Notes: a model not told the origin generated them from the sequence alone. 64,000 nt of DNA from Antedon bifida (GCA_963402885.1 OY727095.1:29517001-29581000), one strand, 5' to 3'. Numbered from the stretch's first letter, positions 11,001 to 22,906 are shown. A program made the numbers and translations.

Positions 11001-13614
11001 TGAATAAGACTGGCGTCTAGTTTAACATGTTGACATTAACATTATTACTTTTAGTAATCTGATAATTGCTCAAATAGTAAACCATTGATATTAAGCTAGG
11101 CACTGTGTCTACAAATTGATATGAAACGATATCAATATATGGTATTTTGATTTCATAATCAACATATTCACTATAAGTGTTACTAGGATGTTGTAGTAGG
11201 GATTATAGCAAATTTGACTTGTAATATGCTTGTAGAAACAACTTCTGAATGCAATGGCAATGTACAATAGCAGTGGAGCTGTAGCTTGTTGATTAAACAT
11301 GCTAGCCTTCCTTCCAGGTCTACAGAAAAAACAAGATCTATTTTTGAAATTGTTAAAAATAACAGGAGAGGCTATTATTTTGGATACTTTCTACCAAATC
11401 AAACCCTGCAGAAGCATGCACTAGTTAATTTCTTTATTATTTCATTTATTTGTTTGACAAGAACGTGTAGGGCTTCTAAAGAGACAGTGAAGCTCTATAG
11501 CTGGTAAGCCAAAAGTCCCAGCTTAAAATTTACAACAATACATATTATACAGTACAAAAAATTAAAATTCATAGAACAAATAAAAAGACTATAATATAAT
11601 GTTAAGAATAAAAAAGATATGACTTAAATCTACATAAAAAGTTCTCAAGGTTACAGAGAACAGCATATTTTAATAGTAAATTTATGTAGTGAAGACCAAT
11701 ATATATTTATTATACTCTACTTACTTATGTTTACTTTGTGATATACTAGAGGCAGGACTGAAGTACTCTATATCCAGTTCCATTTGGTCCAACCTAGTGT
11801 TTTGTATCTTGACTTGTGCTCATACAATACTGGTTGATTCATCCAGAATTTGTCCAAACTATTCTTAAAACTGTTCAGTGAGCTTGCTGTCACAACATGT
11901 TCAGGCAGGGCATTCCAATTATCGGTTATATGGTTGCTAAAAGGGAAAATTTCCTCCTATCCAAATGGGGAACCCTCTTAACCCTTAACCCCATTAGTTT
12001 AAGAGAGTGTCTCCATGTTCTATCTCATATATTATTAAGAATTAATGTTCAGCTTTTTCTGAACTTGTTGCTGAATCCATGTAAATTGTTTGTTGTTGTT
12101 TTAAGTTTAATAACTTTAGTACCAACTGGTTCTTATAAATAAAATTTAGTGTTAGAAAATTGAGAAAAAAACTTAAAACTGGTTCTTAGAAAATCTGGAA
12201 AACTATCTAAAAATGGTTTTTAGAAAGCCTGGAAAACAAACTTAAAAACTGGATCTTAGAAAGTCTGGAAACAAAATGGCTCTTATAGAAAATGATCCAA
12301 AAATGGTTAGAGTTTGTAAAATGATAGAAAAATATTGTAACAAATATTATCTATTCTGGTTGTGAACATAGCATGAAAAGATGCTGTAATTAATGGAAAT
12401 TGATTATACAAGTATTTATACCTACAGTACAAACACAAGTTAAGTATAGTACAATTTAGTACAAAATAAGTATTGCTGATGCATTTTATAGTATTTGTAT
12501 AAAAATGTACTATACTATAATATTTTCCAAATTCTCCAAAAATATGAATCTAAATAAAATAGTTGTATTATTAAAGAACAAGTTACGCAATTGTAAATAA
12601 TTTCTTTCCTTTTTCTTTCAGGTATACGAAGGATTAATTAAAGGCATTAAAGAAAGGAAGAAAAAGAGTCCTGATATTTATCTTACAATAAAACAACGAA
12701 TAGAACCAGCAGAAGTAGCTTTTGCTAAACCAGAAAAAGGACAGTCGATGGACGACTTCCGCATCATGCTATCTGGTTATCTTGCACGCAAATTTGGTGA
12801 AGGCAACCACGAAGGAGTTCTGATGAAAATTTTAGAAGTTGCTGATGTTAATAATGATGGTAAAGTTTCACTGGCAGAAGCAAAGACCATCTGGGCACTT
12901 TTGCAAGAGAAAGACTTTCTTACCACTATGCTTTTAAGTGACAGTGACCACATTCCAAAGTTGTATGGGTTCTGTGGCAGTATGTATATTACGGAAGGAG
13001 TGATGGAGTATCAGTTATATGGCAGCAGACTTCCTGGTGTCATTAACGCTGTACTTCCATCTGGTCTTAGATCAGCTAGTGAGCAAGCATCTGCGCCGCT
13101 TTGGAACCATAAAGCACATATAGCTGTTGGATTGTTAGAATTTGTCGAAGAAATGTATGATAGCCCGAAAGGAAATATGCATTTTTGCAGTGCAAATCAA
13201 CATTCTATAGGCTTCACTAACAATTTTGATGTTAAAGTACTGGATTTAGACAACATTTTTCTTGAAAATAAACTTGTTTCAACATTAAAAGAATTCCCTT
13301 GTCACAAAAATGCAGACTGTGTCGTTGGGAATGATTGTAGATCTTTGTGTAACATGGATACGCAACATTGTACTGGTGAAATATTGTATCCAAATCTACG
13401 TAAAATTTGCAGTGTAATGTATGATTACTTACTGTATCATGCGCCAGATAGTATCAAAGTTAAAATTCGAGAGAACTTGGATAAATGTCTTCAGTTAGTA
13501 ACTACAGACTCAGAAATGCAATTAAAACACTCTCTTATTTTAAATGACTTGAAAAACCTTTTGTGGACTCAAATTGCAGACCTTAAGAAATTTTCTAACC
13601 CTAAACCAAAATAG
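8088..13614 (+). CDS. DIPK1/FAM69-family divergent protein kinase (3' three coding exons)
   Basis: Visible coding exons are 8088-8219, 8534-8641 and 12622-13614 (stop TAG), all with GT-AG borders and matching phase 0. The first in-frame ATG in view is 8106, giving 404 aa. However, the exon opens with an acceptor at 8087 and six codons before that Met, as in vertebrate DIPK1 proteins, where this Met is internal. A short upstream first exon is therefore likely and was not found. Seen: a short cytosolic lead, one membrane anchor (ILLWMLVFCLGWWFYI), and a luminal Cys-rich segment (CNRFKKGIISG). The kinase-like region carries an inserted EF-hand loop (DVNNDGKVSLAEA), LYGFCG, GLLEFVEE and the DFG-equivalent region VLDLDNIF. 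A Cys cluster (CHKNADCV...C...C) and the conserved tail SLILNDLKNLLW follow. The family is ER-localised; its kinase activity is uncertain. Subtype 1A, 1B or 1C cannot be assigned here. Confidence 0.9.
8760..9045 (-). repeat. tRNA-derived SINE inside the DIPK1 intron
   Basis: On the minus strand, GGGTGGCCGAGCAGTAAAG (a Ser/Leu-tRNA-like A-box) is followed by TGGAACTGTAATCCA and a B-box-like GGGTTTGAGGCTC. The body contains GGTCTTTTTGGATACGGACG, GTGCACTTTAAAAATCTAG and GGGGCTACCCCGGTG. These are hallmarks of an old, widespread tRNA-headed SINE family of marine invertebrates. It is mutated and presumably inactive. Confidence 0.6.
10167..10405. repeat. Nested palindrome array of CTGAGTTTTCTAGA units
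   Basis: The outer arms are GGGGTGTCTAGAAAACTCAG and CTGAGTTTTCTAGACACCC. Inside, TCTAGAAAACTCAGA and its reverse complement alternate about ten times, separated by GATATC-type spacers, so many sub-palindromes nest within the outer one. It lies in the DIPK1 intron and abuts, with no gap, the family-B MITE starting at 10406. Confidence 0.85.
10406..10721. mobile_element. MITE family B copy
   Basis: It starts TTAAAGATGTATTGTCCCC and ends in a decayed complementary end (ATATATCTTTAA). The interior phrase CCAAAAACATGAACAATTAAG and the TAACCATTTATTTTGTCATT region (reverse strand) match the copies at 25097-25433 and 58196-58469. The outer repeat is shared with family A, so A and B were probably moved by the same enzyme. 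Confidence 0.7.
11735..12080 (-). pseudogene. Decayed LINE reverse transcriptase C-terminal fragment
   Basis: Minus-strand translation gives R-H-S-L-K-L, RRKFS, then after a 1-nt frameshift FSNHITDNWNALPEHVV, SLNSFKNSLDKFW and a stop. This Arg-His-x-Leu ... NxWNxLPxxVV ... LNSFKxxLDxxW pattern is the conserved C-terminal tail of non-LTR retrotransposon ORF2 proteins (CR1/jockey-type). Everything upstream (RT, endonuclease) is missing and the frame is broken, so it is a relic. Confidence 0.75.
12140..12312 (+). repeat. Short degenerate tandem repeat in the DIPK1 intron
   Basis: The phrase 'AAACTGGTTCTTAGAAAATCTGGAAAAC' recurs three to four times with substitutions between 12140 and 12312. It is about 300 bp before the last DIPK1 exon. 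No function is evident. Confidence 0.5.
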
Positions 13615-13719
13615 TACTATTTAGCATACTTTATATAGATTTTTCGTTTGATAAATAATTTATGGCGGTGACTCTAGAATGGATAAAATTCAAAGCGGAA
13701 TAGAAAGTCTAGTTGCAGC

Positions 13720-14010
13720 AAAATACAAGGCCTAGATTCAACATTTTAGAAATACCAGATGCAGCAACATGCTATAGAAAAATAGCAAGGCCTCGATGAT
13801 GATGTTCAAGGCCTTGATACGATAAAGTTAAATGCCTAGATGCACAAAATAGAAGGCCTCTAAACAGGGAGTTTAAATGCCTTTGATGATAAAGTCGCAG
13901 GCCTACTGTAGATGCACAAGAGACCTTGGTAAAGTGACGTTGAAAGCCTTAATACTGTGAAGTTACAGGCTTTGATATAGTGAAGTTGATGCGCAAAATA
14001 GAAGGCCTAG
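13720..14010 (+). repeat. Irregular AGGCCT-rich tandem repeat 3' of DIPK1
   Basis: AAGGCCTAGAT/AGGCCTTGAT phrases followed by AAAGT or AAAATAG recur roughly every 35-45 bp, about seven times, starting about 110 bp beyond the DIPK1 stop codon. This may lie in the 3' UTR. No transcription end signal was fixed with certainty. Confidence 0.5.
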
Positions 14011-15640
14011 ATAAAGTGAAATATGAATTAGAATTCTTGAATAGTCATTTGTTGACGATTGACAAATATAACGTTCAAGCCACAGCCGTATGACGTCAAA
14101 GTATAAGTATCGTCTGCTTCTGTCAAGAGAGCAGACGACACTCATTAATTATCAACAGTTGGAATATAAAACAAATTCAAATTAGGAAAATGGAAAGAAA
14201 CATCTCACAGTCACACACAATCTATTTTTATTTTAACATTTTAACGCAAGTTTTTACTAATTCTGTATTAGGAACAAATTATGTATAGTAGATTATAGAT
14301 AACAACTTTTTAAATGGTGTACAGGTAGTTTCTATTATATAGCATAATTATGTTTAATAATTATAGAAAAAATTTAGGGTCACCATAAATATCATATAGC
14401 TATACAAACTGTAGCTGTCAGAATTTTTTTTTTTAATTTGTAACATAATTGTCCACATATGCTTGTATGTATTATAAAACATAACAAATAATAACACAAT
14501 TCAGCAATTATTATACAATTGGAAATATCATAAAGTTGAATGACGCACAATACCAATGATTAAAAGGCAAAGATCATGTGACCTCATTGTAATGATTAAA
14601 TTTGATCCGCAGTGCGGTGGTAATTTAACGGTGCCATTTTTATTGATTTGCTTACGTTCTGGCAATCTTTCAAAAATATATTTTACGATCTTAAATTAAA
14701 TACTTCATTATAATGTCAAAAAGTATTCATAAAGCATAATCCTAGAAATGCTCCGTATAGACACAAAAATGCATTCGGCCAATCATCAATTTAAAGGATT
14801 TTTTTGGTACTTTTTATGTGATTATCCTTCATAAAGTGCTTTTTGAAGCCTAATTCTATGGTGTGATATCCAGATGATGGGTACAAAACTACAATAAGGG
14901 CCATAGTTTGCTTGTAAAAACCACAGATTTTGTTACTCGTGATCTCCACCCTGTCATCCTTGTGAGGATAAGAGCTTCAGCCATTGGCTATTGATTTGTG
15001 GGCAACTCCCTTCAATTTATCATATAACTGCCACTGAACACATACTGCACTTTATGTTACCATCATATATACACATTTCAAAGATATTCATGCACAACAC
15101 AAAACAATGAGTTATAGGACTATAAATCAATATGGACATGATGATGTCATATCACTACCATATTTGGGCACATCATACTTTTTTTGTCAAACTAGAAGAC
15201 GGAGCTTAAGAAACAAACAAGAATAAATTTTACTTTATTTAAATATTATTTGTTTTATAATTGCACCATATTTTTTTTAATTAGAAGGTTACATTGAATA
15301 TGCTAAAAAAAAAATGTTGAGGATCTGTATTTACCCAAATTATATGGGAAAAGTTTTTTCTGAGATAAACTTGTATCATTTTACAATTGTAAAGTTTTGT
15401 GTAATTGTTATATTTCAGTTCATAGTGTACTACTATTCATCTATTTATTTGGAAATGTACTTTAATTTATATTGCAATACTAGTCTATTTTTTTAGTATT
15501 TTAACTAAACCACCATTCCTAAACCACCAATTATGTTCAGAATGTTTATTTTGAAAGCACCTATTTAATTTTAGTTTATTTTGAATACATTAGAATGAAA
15601 TATGAATATTATAATTAATGTATCAAATATGAATGAGGCT
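14011..15640. other. Intergenic, no gene seen; partial family-C MITE at 15130-15210
   Basis: AT-rich sequence with no supported exon. Positions 15130-15210 (TATGGACATGATGATGTCAT ... GGAGCTTAAG) match the right part of the family-C MITE. Confidence 0.5.
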
Positions 15641-15649
15641 ATCAGCATT

Positions 15650-15990
15650 TAAAGTTTTCTATAGACATGGTTGACCGTGCGTGTAACTTGTGTATTTTCT
15701 ATCGGCACAGTTGACCATACTGTTTAGTCAATAGGTGTAGAAGCTATCTACACAGCCAATCGTGCATAATCTTTGTTTCCTATCAGCACGCTCAACCGGC
15801 CGTCCAATGCAATATTTTGTATCGCAAAGGTCAACCGTGCACTTTATTCTTTTGTTTATCAGCACAGAGAACTATGTGCGCAGTCGATGATAGAAAACTT
15901 TATATTCAAACTTTACAGTCAACACTGCTGATAGAAAATAATAATGGCACACTGGTACGACCATGCTGATAGTCACTTGCCTAAAATATA
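15650..15990 (+). repeat. Degenerate tandem repeat (TATCAGCACAGTTGACC units)
   Basis: Variants of 'TTTCTATCGGCACAGTTGACCGTGC' appear about six to eight times at irregular 40-60-bp spacing, with some units inverted near the right end (CTGATAGAAAATAAT, CATGCTGATAG). The divergence between units suggests an old array. Confidence 0.55.
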
Positions 15991-16394
15991 GGTTGCATTG
16001 AAACACAAGCAAAAGCCAGTAAAGTCTTTAATATATCAGGGAACTATTATTATTATTTAGTGCTACTACATAAAAATGTGCTCATTCTTGTGTTCCTGTT
16101 GTTGGGTATTCATTACTTTCTTTTGTTTATGTTATTTAGTCCAATGAGAGTTCCATAATGGAGATCTTAACATTTTTCTTTTTTACTATTATTATACCAG
16201 TAATTTGGCCATTTGGCAGGTAAACATTTTATAATTTAGTTCTCGAAAAAAATAAATTGTAAACAATTTGTATTTCTTACCATAATATTTGATATTCATA
16301 TACCACAAATAGTGCCAGAAATGTACTATAATTTGTAATCATTTCATATCAAATGCAATTTAATATTCATAATAATATACAATAATTGTCTTAA

Positions 16395-16515
16395 TTTACC
16401 TCCTCCAAGGAGGTATATGTAATCGGTAGCATGTTTTTTTTTTACCGGAGAAATCTTATGTAGGAGAATTTTACAGTAGGCGGAGGTATGCACTCTCAGA
16501 GTGGCTTTCTAGTTA
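16395..16515 (-). repeat. Internally deleted copy of the 'accTCCGCC-aAGGAGGT' repeat (family F)
   Basis: It begins TACCTCCTCCAAGGAGGTA and ends with ACAGTAGGCGGAGGTATGCA plus CTCTCAGAGTGGC. These are the two ends of the long copy at 59298-59890 in reverse orientation, with about 450 bp of interior missing. Other pieces are at 28978-29060 and 33740-33770. Confidence 0.6.
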
Positions 16516-18338
16516 AACATTTGTTTGGATAAACTATAATAATGAAAAGTGAACCATTATGTCCAATTCAATTTTGTACAAATAGATTTTTGTCTATTTC
16601 GGAGTTGTATAAGAATTTTTTAAAAGTTAGTTTACTTGTTTTTTTAAACTTGCCATAGGTATTTGGTTTTAATATAATATACAATATTATTTATTCGTAC
16701 TGTAGTACATTTTAATATATTTATTTTTTTAATTTCATAGGTGATGGATATACCATTATTTTAATCAATTTATTCATTCATTGTCTCACTTTGTATCACT
16801 ATTATACTACAGTATATAGAGGTTGCTATTAGAAGATGCGATGCTGCATGTTTATTATCACTGGACTGGATACCAGGAAAAATTATTGGGTATTGCTATC
16901 CATAACCTACAAATTATACTGTTGTCCAGTTGGTGATATGCATGCAATGATTGATTGATGAAAACAAAATGGGGCTAATACTGTACATTAATTTTAATTT
17001 ATGTACATTATATATACGGTAGGGCTTATGTAATATTATATTCTGCGACATTTATTTCAAAATATGAATCATGTCAGTAAGTGGTACTCAGTTTGATGAA
17101 CTTGCATTCCTTATCCTGATCATTTGGTTAATTATCCCGATGCATACTGTATGTTTGTCTAAAAAAGTATATTTTATGTTTGATTTCTAGTATTTCATTA
17201 TTATTAAAACTTGAAATCAGATTTTTATCAGTTGTTGTGTACAGTCTCACAAAGTTCATCATCTGATAAAAAATGTAACTTAAACTCCAGCTAAATAAAT
17301 TACAATTTTATTGTTAATGTTTACAACATAATAAACATATTGTGAATATTTAATTTTTTTTACAGTAAAGTACATTTTTAACTAGTAGAAAAAGATGAAA
17401 ATAAAGATTTTTTTAGAGAAAACATTTTCCTCTGGTTTTGATTAGTATTGATAAATAGTTCATTAATTGACGACTAGACTACCTACCAAAAACATTCAGT
17501 GGCTGGAAAGGAGTCTAATCGGCATCGTAACAACACACAAGTCAAATGCTTGACAAAGCTGTTTTGACACACGTAGTTAAATTAATACTTGTTTACAACT
17601 ATTGAACTATATCTCAAAAGATTTTTTTGTTTTTGTGTGGTCTTTGTTCAGTTTCAACTGTTATTGTCAAATGATAGATTATTTACAACATAGAATCATT
17701 TCATGACTGCAAATCTAATGTGTGACGATTTGTTTTTCCTGAGCAAACCAAATTAATTGCGTCATTGGCAAAATCATTAAAAAAAAAACAATTTTATCTT
17801 TTAAAATACTGTTGGTTGTATAAAAAGAAATTAAAAATATTGAAATACTGATGGAAGAAATTTATAGGATGGTAAACCCATACTAAAATGGAGCTGAAAG
17901 ATAAAATGAAGAGACTAAATCGGTACATCTTGCAGATAATGCACCTGCAAAGCTCTCTAAAGAAAGATAACAAGAAAGTTTTAATAAATGACAGGAATAA
18001 ATGTCTAAAGAAGATGAAGTGTATTGATAACTGACGGCTTTTATTTTTAAACATTTGGTGTATAAAATAAACTGCTGCAGCAGTGAAACAAATTAAATGC
18101 TAATTAGTATATGCTTCATTTAAAAGAAAAGTTTAAAGATAATATTCCCTTTAACACACTAAATTTGCTAAAATATGTTTATTTACCCGTTTTTAGACAT
18201 TTATTTCTTCCAGGACAGTACCTTTTCCAGATCGTGCCCAGTAAAATTATATGTTTCAGTAATACAGCAAATCTTTTTTAAGTAACATTTTCACAAATTT
18301 GATCCAATATCAAAAAGTAGAAACTACTATAGACTATG
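16516..18338. other. Intergenic, nothing recognised
   Basis: AT-rich. No conserved coding pattern, RNA gene or clear repeat boundary was seen on either strand. Confidence 0.4.
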
Positions 18339-18540
18339 CATATATATATATATATATATTTATATAAATCAAAAGGCAAATTACTGAAAAAATGACAATG
18401 CTGTGGGTATCAGTGGCTGTATCTCAATGGAGAAAAAAAAAGCGAAAAGCTAAATCAAAACGCTAACTAAAACAGCCAGAAAAGTTAGCAGAGCTTTCGG
18501 GCAACACTAGCCCTTCATCAGTGAATATATATGAACTATA
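18339..18540 (-). mobile_element. Penelope-like terminal repeat with hammerhead-like motif
   Basis: A TA-microsatellite-flanked repeat of about 200 bp, also present at 45835-46020. On the minus strand, 18521 to 18487 reads CTGATGA, one extra A, GGGC, a 7-nt loop, GCCC, GAAA, then GC-TCT-GC-TAA. This fits a hammerhead core with helix II (4 bp) and a tiny helix III, as known for Penelope-like elements. The extra A and unclear helix I leave self-cleavage uncertain. No Penelope RT/GIY-YIG frame is attached, so this is a solo terminal fragment. Confidence 0.55.
18487..18521 (-). ncRNA. Hammerhead-ribozyme-like core
   Basis: Core boxes on the minus strand: CTGATGA at 18515-18521, helix II arms 18510-18513 (GGGC) and 18499-18502 (GCCC), and GAAA at 18495-18498. 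A 2-bp GC/GC helix III with a TCT loop and the cleavage triplet-like TAA follow. The base at 18514 is unpaired between the core and helix II, unlike the consensus. Confidence 0.4.
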
Positions 18541-18926
18541 TATTTATATATATATACAGTAGGCCTCTGGTGAACATGCTTTTAATTTAGACGAATATTT
18601 TCAATTGCAACAAGTCTGAAATTTAGTCAATTTGATAGGACACATTAGACCCTTTCTAAAACATGTCATGTATTATAGTACTGTACCTTTCTACTTCTTA
18701 TTTAACAGTAAAGAAAATACTGCAGGAGGGAGAAGGCCTGGCAGCAGCAGTGAACTTTAATTAACAATTTCACATTCTATATATTTTTACACAAAAATTG
18801 TTATTTTGAAAAGGGCTGACAAATTTATAAAATAAATAAATTAAAAAGCTCTTTCCAGAAAAGATCTTTGGAAGCATCCGGTTCTCCATGTTCAAACTTA
18901 TAAATATTTACTAAAATTGTGTCATT

Positions 18927-21900
18927 TCACCATTTAACGAGGTAAATTTTCTCGTGTATATTCTTGCAACCTTTAGCAGCATATAGTTCATAATTTACTG
19001 GGCCAAAGGTCAAATAGTTCAACACCTCATTCTCTGTCTCTGTACATTGAGGCCAACCCTGGTCCCGCATTTCTTGTTGTATGCACTTGCGTACATGCTC
19101 CTTCTCTAGGGGTAAAAATGGTACGAAATGACTTATCAGATGGTGATCTATCAGCTTGCTGTGCCACAGCCCTGTGCCCTGTTGACTGTAAGACGACGAT
19201 CGAATAACACCTTCATAATCTTTTAAGGTCACGGATTCTCGTTTGCGTCCATCGTTGAAAGCTTTTAATGCCACGTCCACAATTTCTTGACCTGAAGTAG
19301 AACTAGTCAGAGAAAAATTAAGATTATTACAGTTACTACTCTTGAAATCAAACTCTCTGAAAATTGGAAATTTGCTCAAAACCAAGGTTTCTTGCATTAA
19401 AAAAAAATCATCAATTATACTACTGAAAAATGAGAATTTCTAGGGCCAATCAAGGGCATTTTGGATCGTGAGAGTTTGCTATTATACAGATATTGACTGC
19501 TTAGAGGTTAAATTTAAGATTTGACATCCCCGAGGAAATGTTCGAGGGAATATATATTTCCCGAAGCGCTAGCTGAGGGAAATATATATTCCCCGAGAAC
19601 ATAATATCATTTCCGAGTGGATGTCAAATCTTATATATTTACCGATATAAAAAGCGATATCTGTTATATTACATAACTAACAACAAGTTGAATGTAACTG
19701 CTGGGTTGGGTGTAGCTAGGCCTCCTTTATGTAATAAGCCTGCCTAGTTAGGCATTGCATTCACCTTACCTTGCGAAGAATAATATACAGATAATTACTA
19801 ATTAATGATTCCTTGGCAATAAAATATAGGTCATTTAAATTAACAGAAGAAATCAATAAGCCTACATTAATAATAATAATAATAATATTATCAGGTAGGC
19901 CGAATAAATAATAATTCTTCTTCTTCGAGGAGCTGAATCACCGGATGTTCAGCGCTCACTACTGTGAGTATTAACCAATCACAAACGGTCTTTCATCCCA
20001 TCTAGGGAGGACTAATAACAAATGAGGGCGCTATATATGCATAGTTTAATAGTTTAATTTCTTCAAGAAAGTTGCGTGGCGAATCGGATGAAGCATTGTC
20101 TTGTGATGGGGTGACAATTCATCGCGAGTTCAAGTCCCAGTAGATGACTTATTGTTTATTTATCGCCAAACGCGAGTGTTTGCCACACGAAAATTACAGT
20201 CAATATCATCATACTCGAGAATTTGCTGGATTTTATATGTTTAATGACAGAGACACGATAATTACGCAAAAATTACTCAGTCAATATCATCGTACTCGAG
20301 GATATATTTGATTTACGATCCTTGCAGCGGTAGTCATGTGGTGCAGTTTCAACCAATCACGTTCACGTATTTACATAGGCTATGTAATATTATACTGAAC
20401 TACATTCAAATTATTTATGTTGTTTGGTACTTTATTTTTATATTTTTATTTTTTATTATTTTATATTTGTAATATCGATGTCTGTCTATAAGTGTGTTTC
20501 TGTAATTTACATAATTGCAAAACAAGTCATCTTGAGTTGCAGGTAAAAATTGCAAAATTAATTGGGTTTTTTCACAACGGTCATGAAAATGGCGGTAAGT
20601 TATTCATTTATTTAAACACATTTCTTTCTTGCCAGTATTTCACCTATCTTACTCTATAATTACCTTAGAAAAATGTAGATAGCTCTTCTATAATCAACGC
20701 CATCAATTTTATGATTATGATAATCTATAAAAGGCTTGATAACGTCGATTAATTCTGGTAATAAACTCTGCATTTCATCAAAAATAAAGAGTTGATTTGG
20801 GCAGGAGGAAATGTTGCCTCGAATCCAGTTTCGTAACTGATCCTAAAAAATAAACAGTAAAATAATTATTACGATCATACTATACCATGAAAGATCTGAT
20901 TCATTTTTTTTTTCTTTGCTATATATACACATACTGTAAGAGTACCATAAATAGTACTTTCTTTGTCTAAATCCCCTTTCTGAATGTTTTGCTAATATAC
21001 TGTACAGTGCCATAGCCACAAGAATTAAGGTGGTGCACAAACCCCTGTGCATGGCCTTGGGGTTGTCAACTGTCTAAAAGCTGTTGGGTTAAACTTTACC
21101 AATCGTACTGGTGGCTACGGCACTCCTCCACCATGTCAAATGTTTCTCTATCTATAACTACCTGGCAACCTAGTAATATTATGGAATATTCACTGCAACC
21201 CAATACCGGTATTTTGTGTGAAAGATGGCCATTTTTTTGTCTGACAGTGTGAATTGCAACAATGTGCAGTCAAGTGTATCACATAAGCAGTATATTCTAT
21301 GTAACAATTTTCTATTGTTTTATTGGACCCTCAAGGTGGTATTTACATGTTATACAATCATATGACAGATAAATATAGGACACAAACGTCAGTGGGCTTA
21401 ATATGAAGTTTGCAGTACACCAGATATTTCTTTCTGAAAGGGACTGTTGAGTTTTTCGATGTTACCTTTAAAATGCTTTGATCGTCTATTCTCACTTCTG
21501 AGGACAATCAAGGCATATTGATTAAAACACTTCAGAATTACTGTACATACATGGTGTACCACAAACTTTGTATCAGCATATGTATATGTTCAGATCCATG
21601 GAGTTATGCTTTTGTATCGCAAGCAATGTCATATTATAATTAGTGTTGTAACAGACTCGCTTAACTATAACGCTTTTGTTAGAAATTGAAGTGTCACTGA
21701 TTTGGGCGAACATCTGGTATGCAGAAGTAAATTTGATAGGTTGTAGGTCAAAATCGTTGATGCATGATTTTCGTACCTTGTACCTTGAGCTGTCATAACG
21801 AATGAAATATAACTGAGGTGGCTTCCACTAATCTTTCAGACCTATGGAGTTGTACGCCGCGTACCATACGAAAGCATAACTCTGTAGGTCTGAACAGGCC

Positions 21901-22718
21901 CTTAATAATCTAGTACTTCACCTTGTAAGTTCTAATTAGTTCCTTGTGTGGGAAATGTAGTTCTGGTATAAACAAATGTACAAATTTGCTATCCATTCCT
22001 TTTGTAAATAAACTTTCAGTTATTATTTGACTGACAAAGTTCTTGCCACTTCCAGTGCGACCGTGAAAGGACAGAACGAGGGCCTTTTTAAAGACATTGC
22101 TTTCAACGTGAGCCTGGATTGCTTTTACTACTACATCGTTTATTAGGTGCTGTCCATACACACGTTCACGTAAATCTCTATTTAATTCTGGAAAAAATGT
22201 CATTTTTCAATATTAAAATATCATTAAGTTATCATCATTGTACATACAGTACATGCATTTCAGAGAGGGTGGGTTAAGAGGGCGTGAGGTTAAGAGGGCG
22301 TTAGGTTAAGAGGGCGTGGGGTTAAGAGGGCGTGGGGTTAAGAGGCCGTGGGGTTAAGAGGGCGTGGGGTTAAGAGGGCGTGGGCAGGTAGAGGTACGGT
22401 AAGATAGGTTTTTGTTATGAATATTTCGTATTTCACATGATAAACTGTCTGAACACTGCTTTATTTCAAGAGTTACTTTGAGTTTTTAAGTACTGTAGTG
22501 TCTTTCTCACTATAAACAATGACATTTAAATATTAATTCTTACTTGTAAAATTTGGGTTTATGAACTTAAGCGTACAAACTTCACGTTTCCCAAAAAAGC
22601 TCCATGTACTAGGGCTAAACAATTTCCAATCCTTGGCATAATCTTTTCCATTGGTAGTGGTTATACTGGTGGACAATATAATAAACATCACCACTGGCCA
22701 CCCTATTTGCAGTTTCAT
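18927..22718 (-). CDS. Torsin-family AAA+ ATPase, paralogue A (four exons, 331 aa)
   Basis: Exons in transcript order: 22718-22544, 22187-21922, 20842-20664, 19302-18927 (stop TGA). Phases join perfectly and total 996 nt. The product has an N-terminal signal peptide (first about 24 residues, KLQIGWPVVMFIILS core). Walker A GRTGSGKN is at 101-108, with the torsin-specific Asn in place of Thr/Ser. WIRGN (153-157), Walker B IFDEM around 167-171, sensor-1-like FLS and the sensor-2 GCK motif (Cys319) follow, with a second Cys at 280. These two Cys positions coincide with the redox pair of human torsinA, and total length is almost the same (332). Torsins sit in the ER/nuclear-envelope lumen and need LAP1/LULL1-type activators for ATP hydrolysis. 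Orthology to a specific vertebrate torsin is not settled here. A close paralogue lies at 30152-33157. Confidence 0.93.
19516..19633. mobile_element. Foldback element with AAGATTTGACATCC ends
   Basis: Terminal arms AAGATTTGACATCC and GGATGTCAAATCTT enclose a second, inner inverted repeat GAGGGAATATATATTTCCC / GGGAAATATATATTCCCC, about 118 bp in all. It lies in torsin A intron 3. No coding capacity. Likely a short MITE or foldback sequence. Confidence 0.65.
20065..20315 (+). repeat. tRNA-like SINE head followed by a direct repeat (torsin A intron 3)
   Basis: TGGCGAATCGGATGAAG (A-box) and GCGAGTTCAAGTCCC (B-box) lie at tRNA-like spacing at 20073-20140. Downstream, a segment of about 45 bp containing AGTCAATATCATCATACTCG is directly repeated (about 20186-20235 and 20264-20312). 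Confidence 0.5.
22266..22386 (+). repeat. G-rich minisatellite, 16-bp unit x 7, in torsin A intron 1
   Basis: Unit TTAAGAGGGCGTGGGG, about seven copies, almost unmutated, so young. G-runs of 3-4 lie on the plus strand (the template strand of the torsin gene), compatible with G-quadruplex formation. Each unit contains TTAA. Confidence 0.85.
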
Positions 22719-22906
22719 TTTCTAAAACAAATATAAAAACATAAGCTCCTTACACAGTATTTATAGAAAGTAAAAGAAGCAATTTTCTCAAGAGGTGAAC
22801 ATCAGGACAAACTATAGACAAGGCCTACATGATGTTATGGTATGATTGGTAGAAGGATGGAAGTGGCTCAATCATTCAAACATGCATGTAATTTATTACT
22901 TTTTAT
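22719..22906. other. 5' flank of torsin A
   Basis: Region immediately upstream of the torsin A start codon (minus strand). No TATA box or CpG-rich core is convincing. A 5' UTR exon may exist but is not visible. Confidence 0.3.

Noticed and set aside
22266-22386. Interstitial telomere repeat
   Set aside because: The unit TTAAGAGGGCGTGGGG is 16 bp and not TTAGGG; only superficially telomere-like.
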